From contig JAOAPN010000004.1 in NCBI GenBank assembly GCA_025462885.1, positions 682,001 through 746,000 of the forward strand: DNA of 64,000 nt, read 5' to 3'. The first letter of the stretch is position 1. Each line of letters starts with the position of its first letter. Both the position numbers and the translations under genes were made by a program. Source of the stretch: Acidobacteriaceae bacterium (GTDB lineage: Bacteria; Acidobacteriota; Terriglobia; Terriglobales; Acidobacteriaceae). The notes under the pieces are model-generated. The model worked only from the letters and a program-made list of their open reading frames with translations. It was not told where the DNA came from and searched no databases. This document shows positions 24,958-33,093 of the stretch, in pieces.

Positions 24958-25803
24958 TTAAGGCAGGTAGTAGTAGGGGTTGGGCAGCTTGACGTTGAGA
25001 TCAGCCTTCGGGGAGCTGTTGAGATCGCTCCACTGGTCCCCCATGTTGAGGATGAGGTGATAGCCCTGAGCGGTGATGCGGGCGCGGGCGGCGGCCTTGT
25101 ACTCGGTGGTGGGGGTGGTTTTCTCAGAGTCTTCGCGGAGGATAAGTCCCTTCCAGCCTTTGTAGCCTGCCGCAGTAAGGTTGTGGGCAGTGGCTTCGGT
25201 CATCTCATGCGCCCGTCCGGTGAGGAAGAACACTTCGATACCCAGCGAGCGGGCATGGTTGAAGAGGCGGAGAGTTCCGGGAATCGGAATTGATGCCTCG
25301 GGCGAGACGATCCAGGCGTTGAACATCGAAGGGATGAAGCCGTAGTCCTCGCGCTCCTCTTCGCAGAAGGAGGAGAGCGAGGTCTCGTCGATGTCAAGAA
25401 CGATGGCCATCTTTTCGGCCTTTTGTGGGGATGCCTTATGAACGGCGACGAGCGAATCAAGCTGAACTTCGGCGCGGCGGGTCTGGGCTTCGAGGTCGGT
25501 CCAGTAGCATCCGACGGAACCGGTGCACTGGGTATAGTCGGCGAGGCGATAGCGCTCGATTCCAAAGTTGGGGATAGGCTCTGCGGAGACGAGGAAGGTG
25601 GGGTCGGCTGCTGCTGCGGCAGCGATCGCCTGCAGCGCCTCACTGGTGGGACGCGGCGCTGGCGGACGGATGCTCTTCGCAGTGCTGGCGACCGGGCAGG
25701 ATGGCGGTGCGGACTGTCCGACGACACTGCATGCCGGTAGTAGGGCAATGAGAGTGATACGGGCTGCGAGTTTCAAAGAAGATAGGGTCATTGTTCCGAT
25801 CAT
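24958..25803 (-). CDS. Exported HAD-superfamily acid phosphatase (class B / e(P4)-like)
   Basis: A HAD acid phosphatase of the PF03767 type, which hydrolyses phosphomonoesters outside the cytoplasm. Motif I is VLDIDETSLSS (the two catalytic Asp), motif II is the FLTGR segment, and the C-terminal motif GDQWSDL supplies the metal-binding Asp. The ATG at 25803 gives a classical signal peptide with a lipobox-like LLPAC near residue 24, suggesting a lipoprotein. An earlier in-frame ATG at 25887 would add 28 unrelated residues. The protein ends in NPYYYLP, as many relatives do. Confidence 0.87.
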   Translation of the reverse strand: MIGTMTLSSLKLAARITLIALLPACSVVGQSAPPSCPVASTAKSIRPPAPRPTSEALQAIAAAAAADPTFLVSAEPIPNFGIERYRLADYTQCTGSVGCYWTDLEAQTRRAEVQLDSLVAVHKASPQKAEKMAIVLDIDETSLSSFCEEEREDYGFIPSMFNAWIVSPEASIPIPGTLRLFNHARSLGIEVFFLTGRAHEMTEATAHNLTAAGYKGWKGLILREDSEKTTPTTEYKAAARARITAQGYHLILNMGDQWSDLNSSPKADLNVKLPNPYYYLP

Positions 25804-26001
25804 TCGTCTGCCCAATGCGGTCGGGACGAAGTTCAGGATCTGCCGATTCGCTGGGTCCAGCATACCTTTGACGAGAGCTTCGCTCATGATGGATCGTACC
25901 TGGCAATGCTGAGAGATAAATGCAGTGACAGCTTTATAACATGACGGATCGCTCGCGCGAACCGGGATCGGGCGGGGCTGTAATGAGAATGTGTGCGAGC
26001 T

Positions 26002-26571
26002 TTAGTGGCCGACGGCTTCGTCGGGGAAGAGGCGGATGTCGTCCACTCCACGGTAGCGCTCGGCGTAGTCCATGCCGTAACCGATGACGAACTGGTTGGG
26101 AATCTTGAACGCAACGTAGTCGGCTTCGATCGGAACGAGGCGGCGCTCGGGTTTGTCGAGGCATGTGGCAATCTTGAGAGAGGCAGGCTTGTGCTGCAGC
26201 ATCAGGCCGCGCAGGTAGGAGAGGGTGAGGCCGGTGTCGAGAATATCTTCGACGATGATGACGTGCTTGCCCTCGATTGGGTTATCGATGTCCTTGATGA
26301 GCTTGACGGCACCCGAAGAGACGCGGGCGCGGCCATAGCTGGAGACGGCGACGAAGTCGAAGGTGTTATCGACCTGGATCGCACGGGCCAGATCGGCGAG
26401 GAAGATGGCTGCGCCTTTCAGTACTCCGATAAGGACGATGGATTGCCCGGCGTAGTCTGCGGTGATCTGAGCCCCGATCTCGCGGGTACGCTGCGCGATC
26501 TGCTCTTTGGTGTAGAGGATCTCCATGGTGGAGGCGGGAGGAAAGGAGAGTTCGGGCGTGCTGGTGGACAT
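26002..26571 (-). CDS. hpt: Hypoxanthine phosphoribosyltransferase
   Basis: A type I phosphoribosyltransferase of 189 residues that salvages hypoxanthine or guanine with PRPP. The PRPP-binding motif VIIVEDILDTGLTLSYL is at about residues 103-119, a flexible-loop VSSYGRARVSSG segment near 76-87 precedes it, and FVIGYGMDYAERYRG near 162-176 contributes to the purine site. The first 15 residues are an extension; translation could begin at Met16 (MEILYTKEQ), which matches other Hpt N-termini. Confidence 0.94.
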   Translation of the reverse strand: MSTSTPELSFPPASTMEILYTKEQIAQRTREIGAQITADYAGQSIVLIGVLKGAAIFLADLARAIQVDNTFDFVAVSSYGRARVSSGAVKLIKDIDNPIEGKHVIIVEDILDTGLTLSYLRGLMLQHKPASLKIATCLDKPERRLVPIEADYVAFKIPNQFVIGYGMDYAERYRGVDDIRLFPDEAVGH

Positions 26572-26668
26572 AGAGAAAAGGGTAGCGCGAATGGAGGGTT
26601 GAGGGGAAGCGCGGGGTTGAACTCATACTTGCGCGGGGCTGACCTTATACTTGAAACAAGCGAGGAAT

Positions 26669-27529
26669 ATGTACCCCTATATCGATATTGGCCCGTTGCA
26701 CCTGGGAACGTTTGGGCTGTTGCTTTGGCTGGCGGCGGTTGTTGCGACCGTAGTGCTGCATAAGAACTTTGGACGACACGGCGTGGATGCCGACGCACTG
26801 AACGTGGTCGCGGTGGTGGTGATTGCCGGCGTGATCGGGGCGAAGACCTGGCACGAACTCCAGGACCTCACCGAGTTGCGCGGAGCGATGCGCGTGATCT
26901 TCTCGCCGGGCCTGAAGCATCCGTTGGAAGTACTGATGGGATTCCTGCACTGGTTTCAAGCAGGTTTCGCATGGTTCGGCGGGATGCTGACCGGAATTGC
27001 GATGCTGATGTGGCAGGGGCAGCAGGCGCGCTTCAAGGGCACTCTGGAAGGCACCCTGGGGCAGCGGGTCGGGGCGATGCGGATGCTCGATCTTGCTGCC
27101 CCGGCGGCGGCGATTGGGTATGGCGTTGGGCGAATCGGATGCCTGACCAGCGGCGATGGAGACTACGGGATCAAGACAACGCTTCCCTGGGGCGTCCACA
27201 TGGCGCGCAATGCGCTGGTGCCGACGAGCGACCTGGTGCAGCCGACTCCGGTGTATGAACTACTGTTTTCGTTGGTGGTCTTCTGGGTGATCTGGAAGCT
27301 GGCCAAGGACTCAAAGCCGGTGGGCTGGCTGACGGGACTCTATCTGGTGTTGAGTGGAATCGGGCGTTTTCTGGTGGAGTTTGTCCGGGTCAATCCGCGG
27401 CTTTACTGGGGCATGAGCAACGCGCAGGTGGCCGCTCTACTGTCGGTAGTAGCCGGGGGCCTGTTGATGGCATGGGCAGCTTCGAAGAAGGAGCAGTGGA
27501 CTCCGCTACTAACTGGATCGCAGGTTTAG
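26669..27529 (+). CDS. lgt: Prolipoprotein diacylglyceryl transferase
   Basis: Lgt transfers the diacylglyceryl group from phosphatidylglycerol to the lipobox Cys of prolipoproteins in the inner membrane. Seven hydrophobic segments are present. The FGLLLWLAA segment near the start, FAWFGGML near 95, the signature GVGRIGCLTSGDGDYG near 150 and FLVEFVRVNPR near 238 (with the essential Arg) are recognisable. In the signature, the residue after RIG is Cys where E. coli Lgt has Asn. ATG 26669 is preceded by AGCGAGGA; the TTG at 26651 is less likely. Confidence 0.92.
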   Translation: MYPYIDIGPLHLGTFGLLLWLAAVVATVVLHKNFGRHGVDADALNVVAVVVIAGVIGAKTWHELQDLTELRGAMRVIFSPGLKHPLEVLMGFLHWFQAGFAWFGGMLTGIAMLMWQGQQARFKGTLEGTLGQRVGAMRMLDLAAPAAAIGYGVGRIGCLTSGDGDYGIKTTLPWGVHMARNALVPTSDLVQPTPVYELLFSLVVFWVIWKLAKDSKPVGWLTGLYLVLSGIGRFLVEFVRVNPRLYWGMSNAQVAALLSVVAGGLLMAWAASKKEQWTPLLTGSQV

Positions 27530-27554
27530 ATAGACTGGCCACAACGTTTGGAGC

Positions 27555-27574
27555 GCAGGCTTGCCGGAGCCTGC
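27555..27574. terminator. Weak hairpin between the convergent lgt and chelatase genes
   Basis: GCAGGCT and AGCCTGC form a 7-bp stem around a 6-nt loop in the 71-bp gap where lgt and the chelatase gene converge. There is no T run on either side, so intrinsic termination is doubtful. Confidence 0.3.
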
Positions 27575-27600
27575 AGCTACACAACGAAGCTGCGACAAGG

Positions 27601-28554
27601 CTATCGACTCGGGGTAGCTGCGGTTGCTGCCTCGCTTTCGAGGACCCAACTGGCAATGCGGTGATCCGGAAGCAGTCCCTGCGACGCCATGGTGTAGGTA
27701 AGACCGTCGAGCCGCTTGCGCAGACCGCTCTCGATCCCACCGTAAGACAGCAGTAACGGGACGATGAGCGCTTTGTTGCCCTTCTTTGTGATCGCCTCGA
27801 TGCGCTCACGAAGTTCCTTAGTAGCAGCGTCGCGGATGGGGTCGTCGGCGTCGTCCCGCAGTGTCATATAGGCGATATCAGCATAGTGAGTTTTGGCGCG
27901 CATCTCCTTTGCCAGAGCGCTCATATCAGCAAGCCATAGCTTATTTTCATCGTCAGGGACGGGGCCGTGCGCGATAAGGATGATCGTTTCGTGAGCTGGA
28001 TCGTGGCTGATGGATGCGGCGCGGTCGGTTAGAATGTCGGCCACTACGCGATGGTGGTCCAGAGCAGGAGCCATGCGGACGGGTACCGTTGCGGCAATAG
28101 GTTTCATCGCGCTGGCAGCTTGAGCGGGATCCGGCGTAGCCGCGTGGTCGTGCTGCATGCCGCCTTTGGGTGAACTTCCGTGATCCATGGCCGCGAACAT
28201 CTTGAGGTCTTCCGGCATCTCGGTGCGGAGACCGAGCAGATACGCAGTACTGTCGATGACCGAGCTGTGAGAGCTTACGAAGAGTGGGACAACAATAATC
28301 TGGGTTACTCCGCGAGTCGTCAGTCGGTCGATGCCGGTCTGCATGGACGATTTCGTTGCCATCCCGAAGGCGACTTCGATCGGCACGGAAAGATCGACCT
28401 GGTCGGCAACGTGACGGACCTCTTCGTTCCAGGCCTGGGCACTCCCTCCGTGAGCCAGGAGTAAAATGCCGGTTTTGGTAATCGGCTTAGGGGTCTGAGC
28501 ACGGACGCTGACAGCAAAGTAGGGCAGCAGAAGGGCGAGCAGTAGTTTCTTCAT
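27601..28554 (-). CDS. Exported CbiX/SirB-like chelatase with His-rich linker
   Basis: A 317-residue protein built of two CbiX/sirohydrochlorin-chelatase-like halves. A signal peptide is present (residues 1-19, cleavage after VRA), so it is exported. This is unusual, because the known tetrapyrrole chelatases are cytoplasmic. The N-terminal half has both metal-binding histidines (LLLAHGGS, His35; FVSSHSSV, His96). The C-terminal half keeps only LIAHGPV (His196). The linker 123-137 (MDHGSSPKGGMQHDH) is His-rich. The start at 28554 has GGAG upstream. A long palindrome sits about 108 bp upstream of the ATG. It may handle Ni, Co or Fe rather than make siroheme; this is inference. Confidence 0.78.
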   Translation of the reverse strand: MKKLLLALLLPYFAVSVRAQTPKPITKTGILLLAHGGSAQAWNEEVRHVADQVDLSVPIEVAFGMATKSSMQTGIDRLTTRGVTQIIVVPLFVSSHSSVIDSTAYLLGLRTEMPEDLKMFAAMDHGSSPKGGMQHDHAATPDPAQAASAMKPIAATVPVRMAPALDHHRVVADILTDRAASISHDPAHETIILIAHGPVPDDENKLWLADMSALAKEMRAKTHYADIAYMTLRDDADDPIRDAATKELRERIEAITKKGNKALIVPLLLSYGGIESGLRKRLDGLTYTMASQGLLPDHRIASWVLESEAATAATPSR

Positions 28555-28661
28555 CGATGATGATCTCCGTGCGTCAGGGTGAAGCGCATGCGTTACGGCT
28601 GACCGGCTGGGGTTGGTGCTACACCGCATCGGAGCGTCCGCCTCGTTCTTTTGTGCTTCTT

Positions 28662-28694
28662 GAAGATATAAGACTAACTTAGTCTGATATCTTC
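28662..28694. promoter_or_regulatory. 33-bp IscR/Rrf2-like operator palindrome
   Basis: GAAGATATAAGACTAA and TTAGTCTGATATCTTC form a near-perfect 16-bp inverted repeat around one central C, with a single mismatch. The core ATA-N3-GACTAA-C-TTAGTC-N3-TAT fits the length and core of the IscR type 1 site (GACT...AGTC flanked by ATA/TAT). It lies about 108 bp upstream of the exported chelatase ATG, in a 326-bp gap. No T run follows, so it is not a terminator. The regulator itself is not in the window. Confidence 0.6.
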
Positions 28695-28834
28695 CGCAAT
28701 GCAAATACGCGTGCGTCTTCTGTCGCAAAGTGAGTGAAAGAGAGACTGTGTGGGAGGGGAATTACTGCAGGCCACGGTGGGCGTGGAGGGTATGCCTGCT
28801 TGTGGAAGAGTGTTCGTTTGGACAGATAGTAAAG

Positions 28835-28869
28835 AAGCCCGTTCGCAGTGTTCGGCTGCGAACGGGCTT
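28835..28869 (-). terminator. Intrinsic terminator downstream of aqpZ
   Basis: A perfect 14-bp stem (AAGCCCGTTCGCAG with CTGCGAACGGGCTT, 7-nt loop) begins 11 bp after the aqpZ stop. On the minus strand it is followed by CTTTACTATC, moderately T-rich. Confidence 0.75.
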
Positions 28870-28880
28870 GAGTTTAGCGA

Positions 28881-29609
28881 CTATTCTTTGGACATTGCTT
28901 CGCGAATGTTTGGTTGCGGGGCACGGAAGAGAGTGTCCGAGATAAGACCGCCGATGATCGCTCCGATGATGGGGGCAACCCAGAAGAGCCACAGCTGGCT
29001 GAGAGCCCAGCCGCCGACGAACAGGGCCGGACCCGTGCTGCGGGCCGGGTTGACCGAGGTGTTCGTTACCGGAATGCTGATGAGGTGAATCAGCGTGAGG
29101 CAGAGGCCGATGGCGATCGGTGCGAAGCCTTTAGGAGCACGCTCGTCGGTTGAGCCCAGGATAACGATCAGGAAGAAGGCGGTCAGGACGACTTCGATCA
29201 GGAAGCAGGCGAGTAAGGAATAGTGGTCGGGGGAGTGTTCGGCGTAGCCGTTGGACGCGAAACCGCCGGATAGCGAGAATCCAGCTTTACCGTTGGCGAT
29301 GAGGTAAAGGACACCAGAGCCGGCGATTGCTCCAGCAACCTGGGCGACGATGTAGGCGGGAAGCTCCGCGATAGGGAAGCGCTTGCCTGCGACCAGTCCG
29401 ATGGAAACTGCAGGGTTGAGGTGGCAGCCCGAGACGTGTCCAATGGCAAAGGCCATGGTGAGGACAGTAAGTCCGAAGGCGAGGGAGACACCCACGAATC
29501 CGATGCCAAGGGTTGGAAAGCCGGCGGCCAGGACTGCGGAGCCGCAGCCTCCGAAGACCAGCCAGAAGGTTCCGAAGAACTCCGCTGCTGCGCGTTTCGA
29601 GAGATGCAT
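28881..29609 (-). CDS. aqpZ: Aquaporin Z
   Basis: A water channel of the MIP family with six membrane helices and two NPA half-helices: [11 protein letters not shown] near residue 59-69 and [10 protein letters not shown] near 180-190. The selectivity filter looks water-type. The second-repeat residues are present as [19 protein letters not shown], with the His, Thr and Arg at the expected spacing, as in E. coli AqpZ. ATG 29609 has AGAGGT eight bases upstream; an ORF start 69 bp earlier is non-coding in character. A terminator follows the gene. Confidence 0.95.
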   Translation of the reverse strand: MHLSKRAAAEFFGTFWLVFGGCGSAVLAAGFPTLGIGFVGVSLAFGLTVLTMAFAIGHVSGCHLNPAVSIGLVAGKRFPIAELPAYIVAQVAGAIAGSGVLYLIANGKAGFSLSGGFASNGYAEHSPDHYSLLACFLIEVVLTAFFLIVILGSTDERAPKGFAPIAIGLCLTLIHLISIPVTNTSVNPARSTGPALFVGGWALSQLWLFWVAPIIGAIIGGLISDTLFRAPQPNIREAMSKE

Positions 29610-29847
29610 CGTACGACCTCTAATTTTGGATTTTGGTGAGTGGCGACCCGAAAGTCTCTGTCCCCGGTCGACTATCAATCGGCCGGGTATTGCAGTTACA
29701 CGAGTTATAGTACTTGGCGGAATCGTAGCACGCGTAGATACTTATCGACTGACGATTCGGATAAAAGTGTACGAGCAGGGAGATACCGTGAAGACAAGAC
29801 GAGTGCAGTAGATCTTTTGGTTTGGATAGGACAGAGCCGCGACGAAT

Positions 29848-30585
29848 CTACAAACGCTTGAGGTAGGCCTTGGCTTCTTCGAGTTCCGGGAAGAGGCGCT
29901 CTTCGGCCTGGAACTCGCGGGAGTGGACACAGCGACGTCCAGCCTTTACGCGGACGGGATGCTTGAGGTGAAGCATCTCGTGGTACAGCAGGTACTCGAT
30001 GGCACATCTAGGGGTGTCGGGACGGTCGAAGACGCGGCTGACGACGATGGTGTTGTGGGCGGCGTCGTAGTGGCCGAGCATGCGGCGCGCGACGTGGGCC
30101 GACCAGGTCAGGGTTGGGCGGCCCAGCAGACCGTAGAAGAAGCGCGTGTTGAGCGACTCGAAGACCTCGTCCAGGTCGTACTTGTGCCCAAGGGTGGTGG
30201 AGATGCGTTTGCGTCCGCGGGTCTGACGAATATGCTCGGCCTGCTTGGAGACCGCTTCGGACCGTACATGACGGCGGTAACGGTCGGCATGGATCGGAGC
30301 AATCGGCTTCTTGTAGAGCTTGGCGAGAAGGATATGAGCGATCGCGTGATGCACGGACTCAGGCGCATTTTCCAGCAGATCCGACAACCGGACGTGGAGG
30401 TGGCCTTCCCGCAGACGGATCGTGGTATTGAGCGAGGTGAAGCGGCGGAAACGGATATCGAGAGAAGGGATGGGCGCACGCGGGCGCAGGTCGCGGTACT
30501 GCTCTTCGAAGACTTGGATGAGAGCGGAGGACACGATAACTACAAGGTTAACATGGCATTGTGTGGATGAGACGTCGCTCTTCAT
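29848..30585 (-). CDS. SprT-like zinc metalloprotein
   Basis: A 245-residue protein with a zinc-peptidase site YHEMLHLKH near residue 205 and a downstream third-ligand candidate in CVHSREF, the arrangement of SprT-like/M48-like domains. The N-terminal part is basic and helical. No signal peptide is seen, so it is probably cytoplasmic. SprT/Spartan-type proteins act on DNA-protein crosslinks in eukaryotes; the bacterial role is unknown. The ATG at 30585 shares a base with the stop of the upstream exported gene (TGATG), implying coupling. It is last in the long ileS-lspA-uvrA run. Confidence 0.72.
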   Translation of the reverse strand: MKSDVSSTQCHVNLVVIVSSALIQVFEEQYRDLRPRAPIPSLDIRFRRFTSLNTTIRLREGHLHVRLSDLLENAPESVHHAIAHILLAKLYKKPIAPIHADRYRRHVRSEAVSKQAEHIRQTRGRKRISTTLGHKYDLDEVFESLNTRFFYGLLGRPTLTWSAHVARRMLGHYDAAHNTIVVSRVFDRPDTPRCAIEYLLYHEMLHLKHPVRVKAGRRCVHSREFQAEERLFPELEEAKAYLKRL

Positions 30586-31145
30586 CAGCGCGGCAGCGTC
30601 ACGTCTTTTTCTACCTTCGGAGGCGGATGCGCGAGGAACCATGCTTTCTGCTCTTCAACTAATTTCGTAGCGGTTTCGCGGATGTCGCGAAGGGACTCCA
30701 GAGCTAATTTGCGCGAGACATTATACGCTTCGTCTTCAGGCGGTGACTTGAGCGCAGTGCCCCAGCGTTCAATCGCGGCGAGGAGCTTGGGCAGCGCTTT
30801 ACGGATGTCACGATGACGCGGGCCGTAGTCGTCGAGATTGTCGTCGAGTTCATCCGCGACGGAGGTGAACTGCTCGAAGAGGTCGTGGGTGTCCTGCTCC
30901 CGGCCCGGGCGGCGCGGCTTGGCGAAGAGGTCCTGGATGGCTTTGGATCTGCTGTCGAGAAGCTTGACGAACACCAAAACGCGGTCGCTGGGGACGTAGG
31001 CCGAGTCACGCAGTTGCTCGATTTCAGCTTCTGACAAAGCCGATTCCTGCCGCTGGGCATGGAGTTTCATCGGAGCCAGAAACGAGCCAAAGAGAATCAC
31101 GCAGAGAAGAAGTGAAGCGCCGAAGATGGACGGGCGGGGAAGCAT
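30585..31145 (-). CDS. Exported helical protein, function unknown
   Basis: A protein of about 186 residues with a signal peptide (SIFGASLLLCVILFGSFLA) and a mature part that looks wholly helical and charged, with heptad-like patterns (ALSEAEIEQLRDSAYV and TKLVEEQKAWFLAH). No family is recognised. The ATG at 31145 was chosen because it puts the signal peptide at the N-terminus; an in-frame ATG at 31184 would overlap the upstream gene by 11 bp. Its stop overlaps the ATG of the SprT-like gene. It is probably a periplasmic partner of the exported protein encoded just upstream. Confidence 0.65.
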   Translation of the reverse strand: MLPRPSIFGASLLLCVILFGSFLAPMKLHAQRQESALSEAEIEQLRDSAYVPSDRVLVFVKLLDSRSKAIQDLFAKPRRPGREQDTHDLFEQFTSVADELDDNLDDYGPRHRDIRKALPKLLAAIERWGTALKSPPEDEAYNVSRKLALESLRDIRETATKLVEEQKAWFLAHPPPKVEKDVTLPR

Positions 31146-31173
31146 CGGCTGATTGTAGCTCGCTGTTCTGAAC

Positions 31174-31710
31174 CTAGCGGGCAAAGACCTGGTTCAGAAT
31201 CTCGTCCTGGACCTGATCGAGTTGCTTCAGGGTGGCCTGGAGGACGGTACGGTCGTCGCCGGAAGCTGCATGCATGTAGTCGCCCAGGCGATGGGTGGTG
31301 TGATGCATCAGCAATTCGGCGTTCTTGAGCCGCTTGGCGTCGCGGGCCAGACCGAGATGAATCAGATGCGCGTAGTGCTCTACCTTCTTGAGCGTGGCGC
31401 TGGCGTGGTCGACGTCGCCATCGAGCATCTGCTTGCCGGCCAGCTCCGTCATGGAGTGGACCAACTCGGTATAGAGGAAGCACTGCTCTTTCGGGCTGGC
31501 CAGCGAGGCGCGCTGCTCCAGTTGCAAAATCAGTTGGGGTGTGGGGATCGTATCGTCGATGCTCGATGCGTAACCGAATGTGCTCATGGAGAGGAGCAGT
31601 GACAAAGGGAGGATAGTCGCGGAACGCAGGTGGAACTTCGTGGTTGGACGGGTGCCGTGCTGTGCTGCCGGACAGGTTCTAAAACTCAAGACAATGGGCC
31701 GGAGTTTCAT
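31174..31710 (-). CDS. Exported helical protein, function unknown
   Basis: A 178-residue protein with a signal-peptide-like segment at about residues 28-49 (ATILPLSLLLSMSTFGYA) and a helical, His-containing mature part (VEHYAHLIHLGLARDAKRL and LLMHHTTHRLGDYMHAASG). CGAGGTG lies just before the ATG at 31710. It resembles nothing I can name. The spacing to its neighbours (24 bp from the TPR gene upstream and 28 bp to the next exported gene) places it in the same operon, and the similar size and helical character of the two exported products suggest related or interacting proteins. Confidence 0.65.
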   Translation of the reverse strand: MKLRPIVLSFRTCPAAQHGTRPTTKFHLRSATILPLSLLLSMSTFGYASSIDDTIPTPQLILQLEQRASLASPKEQCFLYTELVHSMTELAGKQMLDGDVDHASATLKKVEHYAHLIHLGLARDAKRLKNAELLMHHTTHRLGDYMHAASGDDRTVLQATLKQLDQVQDEILNQVFAR

Positions 31711-31734
31711 AACGCACCTCGTGGGAGCGCTGAC

Positions 31735-33093
31735 CTATTTCTGGTGACTGAGGGTGATCAGACGGTGGCGCGCCTGCCACTCCTCATCGGGGAACTTCCC
31801 ATTTGCCACGGTAAGGAATTGCTTGTACAACTCGGATGCTTCCTTGGCCTGATGGAGTTTGTCGTGCGCAGTGGCCGCAAGGAACAGGGATGACGGAGAC
31901 TGTGGCAGCAATGTAGCACGAAGCGCGAGAGCTTGCAACGTTACAGCCGGGTCGTTGTTTTCAGAGGCCGCAAAAGCAAGGTGGCTGGCGGCGATTCCCA
32001 GGTCTTCCTTGGACGAAAAGGCGGACGGGGTCGCGACCGCCCGTTTGAGGAGGGCTTCCGCCTCCGCAGGGCGCTTCAAGTGGATGAGGGCGTCGGCTCG
32101 GTCGTCCAGCAAGGTCGGGTCCGGTTGGGCGGAAGACGCAATAAGAGTACCGAAGAGAGGATCGGCCTTCGCGTAATCGCCGTTGCGGCTGTAAAGCCTG
32201 GCCAACAGACGGGTTATGGCCGGATCAGAGGGGTGACTGGAATGCAGATTTTCGACCAGCGGCAGTGCAAGGGCTGACTTCGCGGGGTCGGGATTGGCCA
32301 TGTAGACCGTGGCGAGCTGCGCATTCAGCGTGGTGTCGTCTGGATTTTTGGCGAGAGCGGCAGTAAGGAGGCTTTCGGCTTCGGCGGGTTTGTTCTGGCG
32401 GAGGAGCAGATGGGTGAGGGCCGCCGTCGTTGCGGGGTCGTCCGGCGTAGTTTTGAGCAGGCGGCGATAGGAGGCTTCAGCGGCGGGTAGATCGCCGGAG
32501 TTTTCGGCCAACTCTGCGGCAAGAAGGATGTCCTCAGGGGTCTCGGGAGAGAGCTTGAGGGCGGCGAGCAGGGCGGCGCTGGCTGCAGCCGGGTCCGTGG
32601 TCTGGTCGAGGCGGGCGAGAGTACGGTAGGCGCGGGCCTTGAGTGCGGGTTCTGCTGTCGGCATGGCGACGGCGGTGGTAAGTTCGGCGCGGGCGTCTTT
32701 GGCCTCTCCCTGGCGAGCGAGCAGCAGGGCGAGGGCAAGATGCGGCTCGAAGAGTTTCGGGTCAGCGGCGATGGAACGGCGGTAGGTCTCCGCTGCGGCA
32801 CTGTTCTGGTCCATGGCATCCTGCGTGGAGGCCAGCTCGTAGAGCAGGTGCGCGTCGGCGGGGTTCTTCTCTACAAGAACAGTAAGGAGCTTGAGAGCGG
32901 TGGGGAAGTCGCGTTTATCGAGCGCTTCGTCGGCTTGCGTACGAAGAGGGTCGGGCGTGATCTGGGCAGGGGTATTTGCATCTCTGGTCCCTGCCGGAAG
33001 CTGAGCCTGCGACGGATACGCTATAAAAAACAAGAGAAAGAGCAACAAGGAGCTGGTGCGCTGCAAACACGATAAATAAAAGTTCATGGTCAT
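31735..33093 (-). CDS. Exported tetratricopeptide-repeat protein
   Basis: A 452-residue TPR protein with an N-terminal signal peptide (SSLLLFLLFFIAYPSQAQ, about residues 14-31). It contains nine or ten TPR-like units, for example ADAHLLYELASTQDAMDQNS and LLRQNKPAEAESLLTAALAK. The start ATG overlaps the uvrA stop by 4 bp (ATGA), and a second ATG two codons later is also possible. It would act as a periplasmic or lipid-anchored scaffold. The coupling to uvrA is positional only; no direct role in DNA repair is implied for an exported protein. Confidence 0.8.
   Translation of the reverse strand: MTMNFYLSCLQRTSSLLLFLLFFIAYPSQAQLPAGTRDANTPAQITPDPLRTQADEALDKRDFPTALKLLTVLVEKNPADAHLLYELASTQDAMDQNSAAAETYRRSIAADPKLFEPHLALALLLARQGEAKDARAELTTAVAMPTAEPALKARAYRTLARLDQTTDPAAASAALLAALKLSPETPEDILLAAELAENSGDLPAAEASYRRLLKTTPDDPATTAALTHLLLRQNKPAEAESLLTAALAKNPDDTTLNAQLATVYMANPDPAKSALALPLVENLHSSHPSDPAITRLLARLYSRNGDYAKADPLFGTLIASSAQPDPTLLDDRADALIHLKRPAEAEALLKRAVATPSAFSSKEDLGIAASHLAFAASENNDPAVTLQALALRATLLPQSPSSLFLAATAHDKLHQAKEASELYKQFLTVANGKFPDEEWQARHRLITLSHQK

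Noticed and set aside
28730..29088. Small plus-strand frames before aqpZ
   Set aside because: They read through the aqpZ terminator hairpin and into the antisense of aqpZ; no Shine-Dalgarno or similarity.
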